NCBI RefSeq assembly: GCF_006439335.1 | Contig: NZ_SAWY01000021.1 | Span: 124,001-188,000 of the forward strand | Reading direction: 5' to 3' | DNA from: Litorilituus lipolyticus | GTDB lineage: Bacteria > Pseudomonadota > Gammaproteobacteria > Enterobacterales > Alteromonadaceae | DNA length: 64,000 nt | Shown here: positions 47,922 through 57,621 of the stretch, in pieces | Position numbering within the stretch: the first letter of the stretch is position 1 | Layout: each line of letters opens with the position of its first letter | Translations under genes and position numbers: made by a program | The notes under the pieces: model-generated | Database searches by the model: none | What the model was told of the DNA's origin: nothing | The model's input: only the letters and a program-made list of their open reading frames with translations

Positions 47922-49520
47922 CTACTTGATCTGATGCTCTCGTAATTTCATCGCTATCTTATTATGAGAAACCGCTAATCGCTCAGCAAGTTTTCTTGTC
48001 GTTGGATATAGGGGATATAACTGCTCTAATAAACCTCGTTCAAAATCAGCCTGTGCATCTGCCCAGCTCTTCTCCTCACTGACTTTCACTGTTTTATTCT
48101 GTTCACCTTGCAACACTTTATCTAACTCTACTTTTAGATCGCTGGCATTTATTTTACTGCCTTGATTTAATGCAACAACGCTAAAAAGCACATTTTGTAA
48201 TTGCCTAATATTACCCGGCCAAGCATATTGTTTTAACAATGAAATAGCATCTTGAGTAAGTTCAATATTCACGGAATCATAATTATCTGAACTTGCAACT
48301 TGCTTAATCGCATTTTGGATAAAAAAATCAGCCAATAAAGGAACATCTGAAGCTCTATCACGTAGTGCTGGTAAGTTTAGACTTAACACATTTAAGCGAT
48401 AAAAAAGATCTTCTCGAAACTTTTGCTCAGCGATAAGCTTTGCCAAGTTTTGATGTGTAGCACTAATGAGCCTAACATTAGCCTTTAATTCCTTAGTCCC
48501 CCCCACGCGGCGATAAGTGAAGTCTTCTAGAAACCTTAATAATTTTGCTTGTAAATAACTCGACATTTCAGCTATTTCATCCAGAAATAAACTGCCACCA
48601 TCAGCCAATTCAATTAAGCCTGGCTTGCCACCTTTTTGGGCACCAGTAAAGGCACCACTTGCATAACCAAATAACTCACTCTCTAATAAGTGTTCTGGTA
48701 ATGCAGCACAATTAACTGCTAAAAATGGCGCTTTATTTCTCACACTCGCATTATGTATCGCGCGTGCAATGAGCTCTTTCCCCGTTCCTGTTTCACCATT
48801 AATTAATACCGGCAATGTTAATTCAGCAAAGCGCTTGCTCTGCTCTTTAATTAGGTTAATTTCACTAGACTGACCAATAATACTGTCAAAGTCATGCTGC
48901 TGACGAGATTGCATCAACGAGATTTGACGCCCTAAGGTATTCATTGTTCTAAGGACAACCACAGCACCAGAAACCTGCTCAACAGGTTGCTTTTGCTCGT
49001 TAAGTTGTGGTGAAAATACTGGCGTGATATCGGCTAAATATCCCTTTCCATTAATGGTAACCGCGTGACTACTCGCATCTTCAAAAAAGAATGATGTATG
49101 TAATTGCTTTAAAAAATTCGTTAGCGGCTTACCAATATATTCAAATTGCTCAGATTGATTGATGTCAGATAACCCTTGATGATGAGCAATGAGTACCTTA
49201 GTTGCCTGATTAATCGCTAAGATATTCCCTTGTTTATCGACATCTATGATCGGCTCTGGAATTTTATCTAATAATGCCTGCAAATGATTTTCTCTTTGCT
49301 CACTTGGCATTAGCGAGATTCTAGCAACGTTAATAATGCCCTGAACAGAACGTAGACATTGTTCTAAATCCTTTAAGGATAAATCTTCATGTTCGAGGTG
49401 AGCATAAGTAAAGCAACTGGTAATTTCCACGGCCTTTAAATTCCATGTTTGCTGAGCAAACAAAGTTAAAATTTCTTGGGAAATACCAATTCTATCCGTA
49501 GATTCGATAACAACTTTCAT
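47922..49520 (-). CDS. tyrR: Transcriptional regulator TyrR (aromatic amino acids), with intact GAFTGA
   Basis: 532 residues with GGAG before the ATG. Domains: ACT (about 1-70, VVIESTDRIGISQEIL), PAS (about 75-190), AAA+ (about 205-440; Walker A GETGTGKE near 243; DGGSLFLDEIAEMS Walker B; RFLEDFTYRRVGG), and a C-terminal HTH of the TyrR class (YPTTRKLAERLAVSHNKIAMKLREHQIK). Unlike E. coli TyrR, which has lost it, this protein keeps the sigma-54-contact loop GAFTGA (residues 289-294). TyrR controls aromatic amino-acid synthesis and transport and, in marine bacteria and Pseudomonas (PhhR), aromatic amino-acid breakdown. Three TyrR-box-like sites lie between it and the divergent methionine gamma-lyase gene. 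Confidence 0.94.
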   Translation of the reverse strand: MKVVIESTDRIGISQEILTLFAQQTWNLKAVEITSCFTYAHLEHEDLSLKDLEQCLRSVQGIINVARISLMPSEQRENHLQALLDKIPEPIIDVDKQGNILAINQATKVLIAHHQGLSDINQSEQFEYIGKPLTNFLKQLHTSFFFEDASSHAVTINGKGYLADITPVFSPQLNEQKQPVEQVSGAVVVLRTMNTLGRQISLMQSRQQHDFDSIIGQSSEINLIKEQSKRFAELTLPVLINGETGTGKELIARAIHNASVRNKAPFLAVNCAALPEHLLESELFGYASGAFTGAQKGGKPGLIELADGGSLFLDEIAEMSSYLQAKLLRFLEDFTYRRVGGTKELKANVRLISATHQNLAKLIAEQKFREDLFYRLNVLSLNLPALRDRASDVPLLADFFIQNAIKQVASSDNYDSVNIELTQDAISLLKQYAWPGNIRQLQNVLFSVVALNQGSKINASDLKVELDKVLQGEQNKTVKVSEEKSWADAQADFERGLLEQLYPLYPTTRKLAERLAVSHNKIAMKLREHQIK

Positions 49521-49569
49521 CGTTAATCTCCATAAATAATCGCTCCAACATACAGCTTAGACACTCACC

Positions 49570-49606
49570 CGTACTAAATAAAGTACAGAGTAATAATTTT
49601 AGTACA
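49570..49606. promoter_or_regulatory. Two adjacent TyrR-box-like sites
   Basis: Site 1 (49570-49587) CGTACT-N6-AGTACA and site 2 (49589-49606) AGTAAT-N6-AGTACA; the TyrR consensus is TGTAAA-N6-TTTACA. Both keep the essential G2 and C17. Their centres are 19 bases apart and the pair lies 50-86 bases upstream of the tyrR start. Confidence 0.5.
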
Positions 49607-49675
49607 ACCATAATACCCTAAAATAACAGGTATTAAAGCGATTAAAATGACAAATTTAATATTATCATGGCACTC

Positions 49676-49693
49676 TGTACTATTTTTATTACA
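49676..49693. promoter_or_regulatory. Third TyrR-box-like site
   Basis: TGTACT-N6-ATTACA matches the TyrR consensus at 9 of 12 specified positions, including G2 and C17. It lies 232 bases before the megL start, nearer to tyrR. Confidence 0.5.
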
Positions 49694-49924
49694 AAATAAA
49701 ATCAAATCATATTACTACGATACACAAAAAAACAGGTAATCCTTTACAAAACAACAACTTACGAAGTTGGCAGACTAATTGCTCTTTACCTGTTCATTGA
49801 TATGAAAGGATTGAAAAACACTTTTTTAATACTAAAGACCTTGGCCATTATTGCTTTAGTAAAGTGGCAAGCTTCATAGCAAAAAATAAAAATAAATAAT
49901 CAATTAACTACGCAAGAGAGTCTT

Positions 49925-51190
49925 ATGACGAAGTTCAAAAGTAATCACATCGAAACCAATGCAATTCATGCAGGTAGAATAAATGATGAACAATTTGGTT
50001 CATTAGCAACGCCTTTATATCAAACCTCTACCTTTATTTTTGATGATGCTCAACAAGGTGGCGATAGGTTTGCGGGTGAAAGTGAAGGCTATATTTACAC
50101 CAGATTAGGCAATCCAACGACTCGTCAACTTGAACAACGTGTTGCAGCAATGGAAGGAATGGATGATGCTGCGGCGACAGCAACAGGTATGGCAGCAGTT
50201 TCAGCAGCATTACTGACCAATCTTCAATCAGGCGATCATATGATTTCGTCAAAAGCTGTATATGGCTGCTCTTATGCTTTAATGAGCCACATGCTGAAAA
50301 AATTCAATATTGAAGTTACCTTTGTTGATATGACAGAGCCTGAAAATATTAGTGCCGCAGTAAAAGAAAATACTAAATTAATTTTTTTAGAAACACCTAT
50401 TAACCCAAACCTTGTGGTACTTGATTTAGCAAGCATATGCGCAATTGCCAAAAAGCATCAATTAATCTCTGTTGTCGACAATACTTTTTTAACGCCTGTA
50501 CTTCAACAACCCGTCAAATTTGGCGCAGATATCGTAATTCACAGCGCCACTAAATACCTTAATGGTCATGGTGATGTTGTGGCTGGCATAGTGTGTAGTA
50601 ACTTTGAAATGATCAATGAAATCAAAATGACGGCATTGAAAGATATCGGTGGCACAATCAGTCCTCATGATGCTTGGCTCATTATGCGTGGTTTAAAAAC
50701 ATTACCTATTCGAATGGAACGCCACTGTAGTAATGCTCAAACTGTTGCCGAGTTTTTAGAAAACCACCCAAGTGTAGCCAGAGTTTATTACCCAGGTCTA
50801 AAAAGCCATCCAGGCAACAAATTTATCGGTGAGCAAATGAAAGCGCCGGGCGGAGTCATTGCTTTTGAACTTAATACCGATTTAACTGGCGGTAGTGATT
50901 TCATTAACCGAATGAGCTTATTTTCCATTGCCGTAAGTTTGGGTGATGCTGAATCATTAATACAGCACCCTGCTTCAATGACTCACTCACCTTATACGCC
51001 AGAAGAGCGTCAAGATGCAGGTATTAGTGATAGTTTGATTCGTATCTCGGTTGGTCTTGAAAACGTGGAAGACTTAGTTGCAGATTTAAAACAATCCCTC
51101 GATTTAATTGAGGTCAAAGCAATTTTCGATGCTAAGCATCAAGCAGCTGCTGATACAAAAAATAGCAAGCAAACTGTCGATACCTTATAG
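49925..51190 (+). CDS. megL: Methionine gamma-lyase
   Basis: 421 residues, Cys/Met PLP family. The PLP lysine is K210 in SATKYLNGHGD. The MGL-specific Cys115 (VYGCSYA, Cys116 of the Pseudomonas enzyme) and the block SLGDAESLIQHPASMTHSPYTPEER distinguish it from cystathionine enzymes. It cleaves L-methionine to methanethiol, ammonia and 2-oxobutyrate. 2-Oxobutyrate is a substrate for branched-chain oxoacid dehydrogenases such as that at 8.9-12.3 kb. Divergent from tyrR. A perfect terminator follows. High confidence on the subfamily. Confidence 0.93.
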   Translation: MTKFKSNHIETNAIHAGRINDEQFGSLATPLYQTSTFIFDDAQQGGDRFAGESEGYIYTRLGNPTTRQLEQRVAAMEGMDDAAATATGMAAVSAALLTNLQSGDHMISSKAVYGCSYALMSHMLKKFNIEVTFVDMTEPENISAAVKENTKLIFLETPINPNLVVLDLASICAIAKKHQLISVVDNTFLTPVLQQPVKFGADIVIHSATKYLNGHGDVVAGIVCSNFEMINEIKMTALKDIGGTISPHDAWLIMRGLKTLPIRMERHCSNAQTVAEFLENHPSVARVYYPGLKSHPGNKFIGEQMKAPGGVIAFELNTDLTGGSDFINRMSLFSIAVSLGDAESLIQHPASMTHSPYTPEERQDAGISDSLIRISVGLENVEDLVADLKQSLDLIEVKAIFDAKHQAAADTKNSKQTVDTL

Positions 51191-51210
51191 TTTCTGCGGT
51201 AACAGCCAAG

Positions 51211-51243
51211 AAAAAGCTCAGCTACTTTAGCTGAGCTTTTTCT
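51211..51243. terminator. Bidirectional terminator between megL and the HIT gene
   Basis: AAAAAGCTCAGCTA, CTT, TAGCTGAGCTTTTT: a perfect 14-base stem with A and T runs, serving both converging genes. Confidence 0.92.
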
Positions 51244-51263
51244 ATTTAATTGGGCTAGATATT

Positions 51264-51746
51264 TTAAGGCTCAAATATTACTGATAAGCCCGGTAATAGC
51301 TTACCTTTAAGAGCTGTTAATTGTTGCTCACTATACGGTTTTAGTGGTAACTGCCCCCAAATAGGCTTCGGCCAAGTTGCATCGGTTTTATATCGAACAA
51401 CATGATGAACATGCAACTGCTCAACAACATTGCCTAGTGCGGCAACATTCATTTTATCACCGCCAAATACCTGCATTAACAACTCGCTAATTAAACTAGA
51501 CTCATTTTGCAATTGTTGCTGTTGCTGCCAGTTAAGTTGATAAACATCTTTTATATTGTTTACCTTGGGCACTAATATAAACCAAGGGTACTGGCTATCA
51601 TTGCACAATAACAGTTTAGATAACGGTAACTCAGCTAGAGTTATACAATCATGCTGTAATTGCGAATGTAAAGTAAAGTCATTATCTGTGAGTAGCTCTT
51701 GCTCATCAGTCAGCTCACTATTTTGATCAGAAGATGACACTGTCAT
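51264..51746 (-). CDS. HIT-domain protein
   Basis: 160 residues from the ATG at 51746, with AAGGAAA before it; an 11-codon in-frame extension overlaps the ylqF-like gene and is unlikely. The HIT signature near residue 110 is QLHVHHVVRYKTD, a HxHH variant of HxHxH seen in a gammaproteobacterial subgroup. The N-terminal part (FTLHSQLQHDCITLAELPLS and YPWFILVPKV) is the usual HIT entry. HIT proteins hydrolyse nucleotide phosphoramidates or dinucleotides; this subgroup is uncharacterised. It starts one base after the upstream GTPase stop, so the two are co-transcribed. Confidence 0.92.
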   Translation of the reverse strand: MTVSSSDQNSELTDEQELLTDNDFTLHSQLQHDCITLAELPLSKLLLCNDSQYPWFILVPKVNNIKDVYQLNWQQQQQLQNESSLISELLMQVFGGDKMNVAALGNVVEQLHVHHVVRYKTDATWPKPIWGQLPLKPYSEQQLTALKGKLLPGLSVIFEP

Positions 51747-51747
51747 G

Positions 51748-52683
51748 TTATTTCCTTTTATTTTTACGGCCTCTACCACGCGCTAGTTTTTTAGCTTCTC
51801 GCGCAGCAATACGTTTTTCTTCTAGTTCAGCGAAATGAACATTTTCTTCATTTACCATCTCGGGTAATTCAAAAGAAATTGCACCCAATGTTTTATCGCG
51901 GATTTCATTGATAAGGATCACAGACGCTTTATGTAAGTCAACTCTACCACCACTTTTAACACAACCTCTCGCACGACCTAATGCTTCAATAAGATCTTCT
52001 TCATGCTCAGGTAATTCTTTAAATTTATAGCGTTCAAGTAATCTTTCAGGATAAGCTTTTAATAAATATTCAGCAGCAAAATAAGCTATTTCATCATGAT
52101 CAAAAGCAGTATCCTTTACTGCACCAGAAACAGCTAATCGATAACCACTATTTTCATTAGCGATTTTCGGCCAGAGCATTCCAGGAGTATCAAATAAGTA
52201 CAACCCTTCTTCTAACCTGATCCTTTGTTGCCCTTTAGTAACGGCAGGTTCATTACCGACCTTAGCTTTAGTTTTTCCTACTAAAGTATTGATAAGTGTA
52301 GATTTACCAACATTGGGTATTCCCATTATCACCGCATTAATCTGTTTACCTGTTTCATCTTTATTTGGAACTAATTTACGTATTAATGTTGGGATAGTTT
52401 TAGCAACACTGGGATTATCTGTGGTGAGGGCTATGGCTTTAACATTATGCTGGGATTCTAAATAATCTAACCAAACTTGGGTAACATTAGCGTCAGCTAA
52501 ATCACTTTTATTCAAAATTTTAATCAGCGGTTTGTCACCTCTGATTTCTGTGATCATTGGATTTTCGCTACTAAAGGGGAGTCGCGCGTCACACACTTCA
52601 ATTACCACGTCTATTTGCGGTAATATTTCTTTAATCTCTTTTTGCGCTTTATGCATGTGGCCTGGAAACCAGTTAATCGCCAT
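51748..52683 (-). CDS. ylqF: Ribosome-biogenesis GTPase, YlqF/RbgA family
   Basis: 311 residues from the ATG at 52683, with AGGA upstream; an extension to 52701 is open but lacks a ribosome site. Circularly permuted GTPase: G4 NKSDLAD precedes G1 GIPNVGKST and G3 DTPG. The family starts with INWFPGHMHKAQKEI, as here. The C-terminal RNA-binding region is followed by a basic tail (KKLARGRGRKNKRK). In Bacillus RbgA completes the 50S subunit. Here it heads a two-gene operon with the HIT protein. Confidence 0.95.
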   Translation of the reverse strand: MAINWFPGHMHKAQKEIKEILPQIDVVIEVCDARLPFSSENPMITEIRGDKPLIKILNKSDLADANVTQVWLDYLESQHNVKAIALTTDNPSVAKTIPTLIRKLVPNKDETGKQINAVIMGIPNVGKSTLINTLVGKTKAKVGNEPAVTKGQQRIRLEEGLYLFDTPGMLWPKIANENSGYRLAVSGAVKDTAFDHDEIAYFAAEYLLKAYPERLLERYKFKELPEHEEDLIEALGRARGCVKSGGRVDLHKASVILINEIRDKTLGAISFELPEMVNEENVHFAELEEKRIAAREAKKLARGRGRKNKRK

Positions 52684-52809
52684 GATATTCCTAATGAACA
52701 AAGGGGAAGTTGGCGCAATTTTAGCGCTAAAAAGACAAAAGATAAATAATAAGCCAATAACTTACCTAAAGTACTTACTCATTATCGTTGAATAATTCAA
52801 TGGAAGAAG

Positions 52810-53736
52810 CTAACTATTCAACTGACGCATTTTATATTGACTAGGGCTATAACCGTAAAATTGTTTGAAGCAACGACTAAAGTGACTGGTATTCATAAAG
52901 CCTAACTCAAAACAACATTGTGTAACTGTCTTGCCAGCTTTTAACAAGTTCGCTGCAGTATATAGGCGTCTTTGCTGTTGAAAGGCAATAGGACTACAAC
53001 CCATATGTTGTTTAAATGCATTGAAAAACTTTGTTCGGCTCATACAAGCTAAACGTGCTAAAGAATCAATATCAAGGTGCTCACTTAAATGCTGCTCAAT
53101 GTAATTAACAACCGCAGTTAACCCGTTAATTTCAGGGTCTTTTTGACAAAAAGATAACAGGAACTCTCTTGTTTGGTGGTGCAATAATCGGATCACCAGT
53201 TCAGAAACGGCTAAGGAAATCATGGCGCTACGCTCTGTGTGATTCTCACCATAAATTTGTACGATACGATTTAATACCGCTTGTGTTTGCGTATTATGAT
53301 GAGTATGCACAAGATTGTGATGATATTGCCAATGACCAAATGTCTTATCTAGTGTTTGCTGTGCATTAAGTGTGTCAGCAACTTGATTAATCCGATCTTT
53401 AGAGATTTCTAAAGCTAAACATGTGGTAGGTTTTGATAGCTGTGCCGTTGGGAAGTCTATTTCAACTTGGCTGTTTGGCGTCATAATAAATGATTCATGA
53501 GGCAGAAAATCACTATCGAAATTATCTACATCACTATGCATGATCTTTTTACCTGTCACCATGGCACAAAACAGTAACTGATCAGACTTTAGCTGAACTC
53601 TATCAGCTTTTTGATACGTATCATAAATACTTAGCTCTGATTCAGGACCAGCATAACTAATTTTATTCTCAACTAATACTTGAGGAGTACTTCTCGACTT
53701 ATCAATAACCTGAGTAATCATTCTCACGCCATCCAT
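52810..53736 (-). CDS. AraC-family regulator next to an aldehyde dehydrogenase
   Basis: 308 residues from the ATG at 53736; a TTG at 53769 and an ATG at 53721 are other possible starts. The N-terminal half is the AraC_N (PF06719-like) sensing domain (about 30-190, LLFCAMVTGKKIMHSDV, ESFIMTPNSQVEIDFP). The C-terminal pair of HTHs (about 215-305) has SLARLACMSRTKFFNAFKQHMGCSPIAF and CCFELGFMNTSHFSRCFKQFYGYSP. Divergent from aldB, 161 bases apart, it probably activates that gene in response to an alcohol or aldehyde. DNA-binding family certain; target inferred from position. Confidence 0.93.
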   Translation of the reverse strand: MDGVRMITQVIDKSRSTPQVLVENKISYAGPESELSIYDTYQKADRVQLKSDQLLFCAMVTGKKIMHSDVDNFDSDFLPHESFIMTPNSQVEIDFPTAQLSKPTTCLALEISKDRINQVADTLNAQQTLDKTFGHWQYHHNLVHTHHNTQTQAVLNRIVQIYGENHTERSAMISLAVSELVIRLLHHQTREFLLSFCQKDPEINGLTAVVNYIEQHLSEHLDIDSLARLACMSRTKFFNAFKQHMGCSPIAFQQQRRLYTAANLLKAGKTVTQCCFELGFMNTSHFSRCFKQFYGYSPSQYKMRQLNS

Positions 53737-53897
53737 GTAGGTTGATTCACTTTCTGAACTAGCAGACAAGTTTTGTGAATTTACAGCACAGTTAAAAGAA
53801 CAGTAATTGTCTAAGGTTAACCTTGTTGCCTTTAAACAACTAAAAAAATAACCAATAAAAAAGAAAAATTCAACGAAAATTATCTTGAGGAAGGATT

Positions 53898-55418
53898 ATG
53901 ATTTATACCACACCGGGTACAGAAGGTGCTGTCATTAACTTTAAAACACGCTATCAAAACTTCATTGGTGGTCAATGGGTAGAACCACAAAATGGTAAAT
54001 ACTTTGACAATGTTAGTCCTGTAAATGGCAAACCGTTTTGTCAAATACCTCAATCTGATGAGCAAGATATTGAGCTGGCACTAGATGCAGCACATAAAGC
54101 AAAAGACTCTTGGGGCACCACATCAGTTACCGAACGTTCAAATATTTTATTAAAAATTGCTGACACAATAGAGCAAAACTTAGAGCTATTAGCGGTTGCT
54201 GAGACGTGGGATAACGGTAAAGCTGTACGTGAAACGTTAGCAGCAGATGTACCATTAGCCGTCGATCATTTCAGGTATTTTGCCGGATGTTTACGTGCAC
54301 AAGAAGGCTCTATTGGTGAAATAGATGAGATGACAGTCTCTTACCATTACCATGAACCATTAGGTGTTGTTGGACAAATTATTCCATGGAACTTCCCTTT
54401 ACTTATGGCTGCTTGGAAACTTGCCCCGGCTTTAGCAGCAGGAAATTGCATCGTATTAAAACCTGCAGAGCAAACGCCTGCGTCAATTTTAGTACTCATG
54501 GAACTAATTGAAGATTTAATACCAGCGGGAGTATTAAACATAGTAAATGGCTTTGGAGCTGAGGCGGGTCAAGCACTAGCAACAAGCAAACGTATTGCTA
54601 AAATAGCGTTTACCGGTTCAACACCGGTGGGTTCACATATTTTAAAATGTGCTGCTGAGAATATCATTCCTTCTACAGTTGAGCTAGGTGGAAAATCACC
54701 CAACATTTTCTTTAATGACGTACTCGAGCAAGAAGATGAATACTTAAGCAAATGTATTGAAGGTGCTGTACTTGCTTACTTTAACCAGGGTGAAGTATGT
54801 ACCTGCCCTTCTCGTTTATTAATTCAAGAGGAAGCCTACCCTAAATTTATTGAGATGGTCATTGAACGCACCAAAGCCATTAAGCGCGGTAATCCACTAG
54901 ACACTGACACTATGGTTGGTGCTCAAGCCTCACAAGAGCAATTTGATAAAATACTATCCTATATTGATATAGGCAAAAAAGAAGGTGCCCAATTACTAAT
55001 GGGTGGCGATGTGGAGCAAGTAACCGCTGAATTTAATAATGGTTTTTATATACAACCAACATTATTAAAAGGTGAAAATGATATGAGGATATTCCAAGAA
55101 GAAATCTTTGGCCCTGTTATTTCTGTTACTACCTTTAAAGATGAAGCCCAAGCCCTTGAGATCGCAAACAGTTCAGAGTTTGGTTTAGGTGCCGGTGTTT
55201 GGACAAGAGACACTAACCTTGCCTATAGAATGGGAAGAAAGATACAGGCAGGAAGAATATGGACTAATTGCTATCATATGTACCCAGCTCATGCGGCTTT
55301 TGGCGGCTACAAAAAGTCAGGTGTGGGTAGAGAAACCCATAAAATGGCACTTGAACATTATCAACAAACGAAAAATGTATTGACCAGTTACGATGTGAAC
55401 CCGTTAGGCTTTTTCTAA
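53898..55418 (+). CDS. aldB: Aldehyde dehydrogenase (AldB/ExaC type)
   Basis: 506 residues with a strong ribosome site (GAGGAAGGA). NAD(P)-dependent aldehyde dehydrogenase: general base Glu in VELGGKSPN, nucleophile Cys301 in [21 protein letters not shown] cofactor loop and [10 protein letters not shown]. The end DVNPLGFF, as in AldB and ExaC, marks the acetaldehyde-oxidising group. It should oxidise short-chain aldehydes to acids. The divergent AraC regulator suggests substrate induction. High confidence on family. Confidence 0.95.
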   Translation: MIYTTPGTEGAVINFKTRYQNFIGGQWVEPQNGKYFDNVSPVNGKPFCQIPQSDEQDIELALDAAHKAKDSWGTTSVTERSNILLKIADTIEQNLELLAVAETWDNGKAVRETLAADVPLAVDHFRYFAGCLRAQEGSIGEIDEMTVSYHYHEPLGVVGQIIPWNFPLLMAAWKLAPALAAGNCIVLKPAEQTPASILVLMELIEDLIPAGVLNIVNGFGAEAGQALATSKRIAKIAFTGSTPVGSHILKCAAENIIPSTVELGGKSPNIFFNDVLEQEDEYLSKCIEGAVLAYFNQGEVCTCPSRLLIQEEAYPKFIEMVIERTKAIKRGNPLDTDTMVGAQASQEQFDKILSYIDIGKKEGAQLLMGGDVEQVTAEFNNGFYIQPTLLKGENDMRIFQEEIFGPVISVTTFKDEAQALEIANSSEFGLGAGVWTRDTNLAYRMGRKIQAGRIWTNCYHMYPAHAAFGGYKKSGVGRETHKMALEHYQQTKNVLTSYDVNPLGFF

Positions 55419-55448
55419 TTGCTTAAAAAACAAACTATCTAATTTAAT

Positions 55449-55482
55449 AACGCGAGAAGACATTGTCTTACTCGCGTTTTTT
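55449..55482 (+). terminator. Terminator after aldB
   Basis: AACGCGAGAAGAC, 3-base loop, then GTCTT and CTCGCGTT (one bulged A) and six T. Confidence 0.85.
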
Positions 55483-55547
55483 CTGGCTAATGTCCTCATA
55501 ATTGATGATAATAAAATCTCTTTTCTTTAGAGTAATTATCAGTTTTC

Positions 55548-56339
55548 ATGAGTAAAAAATTTTACGTCGTTTGGAAAGGTGCCAAAACAGGTATATTTAC
55601 CAGTTGGCCTGAAGTACAACAACATACGGCTGGGCGCTCCGATGCCCAATTTATGGGGTTTGAATCAAAGCAAGCCGCAGAAGCCGCTTTTGCCTCCACT
55701 TACACTAAAGCATTAATGCAACGCTCTTTAAAAAATGGCGGAGCAAAGAAAGCCTCTACAAGTAAAACAAGTACTAAAACTCCCCAAGAAAGCGTTGCTG
55801 CTGATATTGAAATATATTGCGATGGTGCTTGTTCACCTAACCCTGGAAAATCAGGAACAGGGTTGGCGGTATATGAGCTAGCTGATAATAAATTACAGTT
55901 AACAGCGCTCTATTATGGCCTGTATCAAGAGATGGGAACCAATAACACCGCTGAATTAAATGGCTTGTTATATGCGTTCAAATTAACACAACATATGCTA
56001 AATAATGCTTCAACACCTAAGAAAATCACAATTTTATCAGACTCAAAGTATTCTATTGATTGCATCACTAAATGGGCGAAAGGCTGGGAAGCAAAAGGTT
56101 GGACTCGCCCAAAAGGCGAAGAAATAAAAAACCTTGAGGTAATAAAGACATGCTACGCCTTGTATCAAAAGCTAAAAAGCACCATTAGAATTGTCCATGT
56201 AAAAGGTCACGCTGATATAGAAGGTAATGAGCTTTCAGATCGTATGGCTGTACTTGCTAGAAAGGAAAAACAAGTTAAACTCACGCCTTATACAGGGGAA
56301 CTTAACATTAAAAAAATTCTTGCGATGGAATCAGGTTAA
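55548..56339 (+). CDS. rnhA: Ribonuclease HI with N-terminal hybrid-binding domain
   Basis: 263 residues. The N-terminal hybrid-binding domain (about 4-48, FYVVWKGAKTGIFTSWPEV ... GFESKQAAEAAF) is typical of eukaryotic RNase H1 and some bacteria. A Lys/Thr/Ser linker (about 55-85) leads to the RNase H domain with catalytic Asp92 (YCDGACSPNPG), Glu136 (TNNTAELNGL), Asp165 (LSDSKYSID) and Asp231, plus His221 (VHVKGHADIEGNELSD). It degrades RNA in RNA-DNA hybrids, and the extra domain increases processivity. It differs from the single-domain E. coli RnhA, so a second RNase HI may exist elsewhere. Three bases before an MFS gene. Confidence 0.96.
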   Translation: MSKKFYVVWKGAKTGIFTSWPEVQQHTAGRSDAQFMGFESKQAAEAAFASTYTKALMQRSLKNGGAKKASTSKTSTKTPQESVAADIEIYCDGACSPNPGKSGTGLAVYELADNKLQLTALYYGLYQEMGTNNTAELNGLLYAFKLTQHMLNNASTPKKITILSDSKYSIDCITKWAKGWEAKGWTRPKGEEIKNLEVIKTCYALYQKLKSTIRIVHVKGHADIEGNELSDRMAVLARKEKQVKLTPYTGELNIKKILAMESG

Positions 56340-56341
56340 CC

Positions 56342-57610
56342 GTGTTAATTTATATTTTAATTACTTTAGCACTGCTGCTTGCAACATCATTACTGTTAAC
56401 AAAAATATTCAGTTTACCACGTAATATAAGCTTGCTTTTTATTGCTCAACCCCTTGTTGGTTGTTCAGCGCCAATTATTGTCTTCATTGGTGGGATTTTA
56501 TCAAGTCAGATGGCAAGTGATCCTTCTATGGCAACCTTACCTATTACTCTTATGATCCTAGGGGTAGCCTCTGCATCAATCCCAGCAGCAATGTTGGCGA
56601 AGAAAAAAGGTAGGAAGTTTGCCATTTTGTCAGGCCTAAGTTGTTCATTAACAGCAGCATTTTTAGCAGCTTATGCGGCTTATCAACTTAATTTTGCTTT
56701 ATTTGCCTTGGCAAGTTTACTATTTGGCATTGGTGGTGCTTTTACCCATCAACTTCGCTTTGCCGCGATAGAAAGTAGTACTAATAGTGCAGATATCCCT
56801 AAAGTATTATCAATTTTGATGTTAAGTGGTGTGTTCGCAGCATTCTTAGGGCCTGAAACGGCTGTAGTAGCTAAAGAATGGATAACATCTCCTCATGGGT
56901 ATGTTGGCTCTTTCATATTGCTTGCCTTACTTATTTTTTCTGCCATGTTACTGATAATTTTCTTCAAAAACCCAACAATCAATCATGAAGAAACCATTGG
57001 CGAAGCTAGGCCTTTAAATACCATCATCAGCCAGCCTATTTTTATCATTTCTATATGTTCAGCGACTATTGGCTATGCATTAATGAGTTATTTAATGACG
57101 GCAACTCCTCTAAGTATGCACCATATGCAAGGACACAGCTTACATGATACGAAGTGGGTTATTCAAAGCCATATTGCCGCGATGTATATTCCGTCGTTAT
57201 TTGCACCTTGGCTAATTAAGAAGTTTGCTCTAAAAGGCATCTTATTGCTAGGCACGATGATTTATAGTGTTGTGGCTATTGTTGCCCTGTCAGGGCAACA
57301 TGTCATGCATTACTGGTGGGCACTCATGCTACTTGGTGTTGGTTGGAATTTCTTATTTTTAACCGGTACATCTTTACTACCACAAAGTTATCAATCCAGT
57401 GAGAGACATAAAGTACAAGCAACCAATGATTTCATTCTTTTTGGTTTTCAAGCCCTCGCCTCTCTTATGGCTGGTTGGGTTTTATTTAATGCAGGCTGGC
57501 AATGGGTTGTATTATCTAGCTTACCCTTTATTATTATTCTATATTTCGTCGCTGGCTATTATTGTTTAAATAAGTCAGAAAAATTGATAAATAAATCACC
57601 TCACAATTAA
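56342..57610 (+). CDS. MFS transporter
   Basis: 422 residues, GTG start three bases after the RNase H gene. Twelve predicted membrane helices. The loop between helices 2 and 3 has KKKGRKFAILSG, the G-x-x-x-[DK]-x-x-G-[RK] type MFS motif, and QLRFAAIESS lies in the next loop. Membership in the major facilitator superfamily is clear, but the substrate is unknown. It resembles bacterial efflux-type permeases rather than sugar symporters. An adjacent small membrane protein starts 11 bases later, so the three genes may be one operon. Confidence 0.88.
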   Translation: MLIYILITLALLLATSLLLTKIFSLPRNISLLFIAQPLVGCSAPIIVFIGGILSSQMASDPSMATLPITLMILGVASASIPAAMLAKKKGRKFAILSGLSCSLTAAFLAAYAAYQLNFALFALASLLFGIGGAFTHQLRFAAIESSTNSADIPKVLSILMLSGVFAAFLGPETAVVAKEWITSPHGYVGSFILLALLIFSAMLLIIFFKNPTINHEETIGEARPLNTIISQPIFIISICSATIGYALMSYLMTATPLSMHHMQGHSLHDTKWVIQSHIAAMYIPSLFAPWLIKKFALKGILLLGTMIYSVVAIVALSGQHVMHYWWALMLLGVGWNFLFLTGTSLLPQSYQSSERHKVQATNDFILFGFQALASLMAGWVLFNAGWQWVVLSSLPFIIILYFVAGYYCLNKSEKLINKSPHN

Positions 57611-57621
57611 AGGAGTAAATT

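Larger units (their letters stand above)
49521..49924. other. Divergent regulatory region between tyrR and megL
   Basis: 404 bases without a gene. It holds three sites matching GTA-N10-TAC, the invariant core of TyrR boxes, at 49570-49606 (two) and 49676-49693. No convincing sigma-54 -24/-12 pair was found. Confidence 0.7.

Noticed and set aside
49668-49683. Sigma-54 -24 element TGGCAC overlapping the third TyrR-like site
   Set aside because: There is no TTGC at the -12 position.
49840-49890. Sigma-54 promoter for megL (TTGGCC...TTGCT or TGGCAAG...TAGCA)
   Set aside because: The GG-GC spacing is two bases short in one and one base long in the other; sigma-54 promoters tolerate little variation here.
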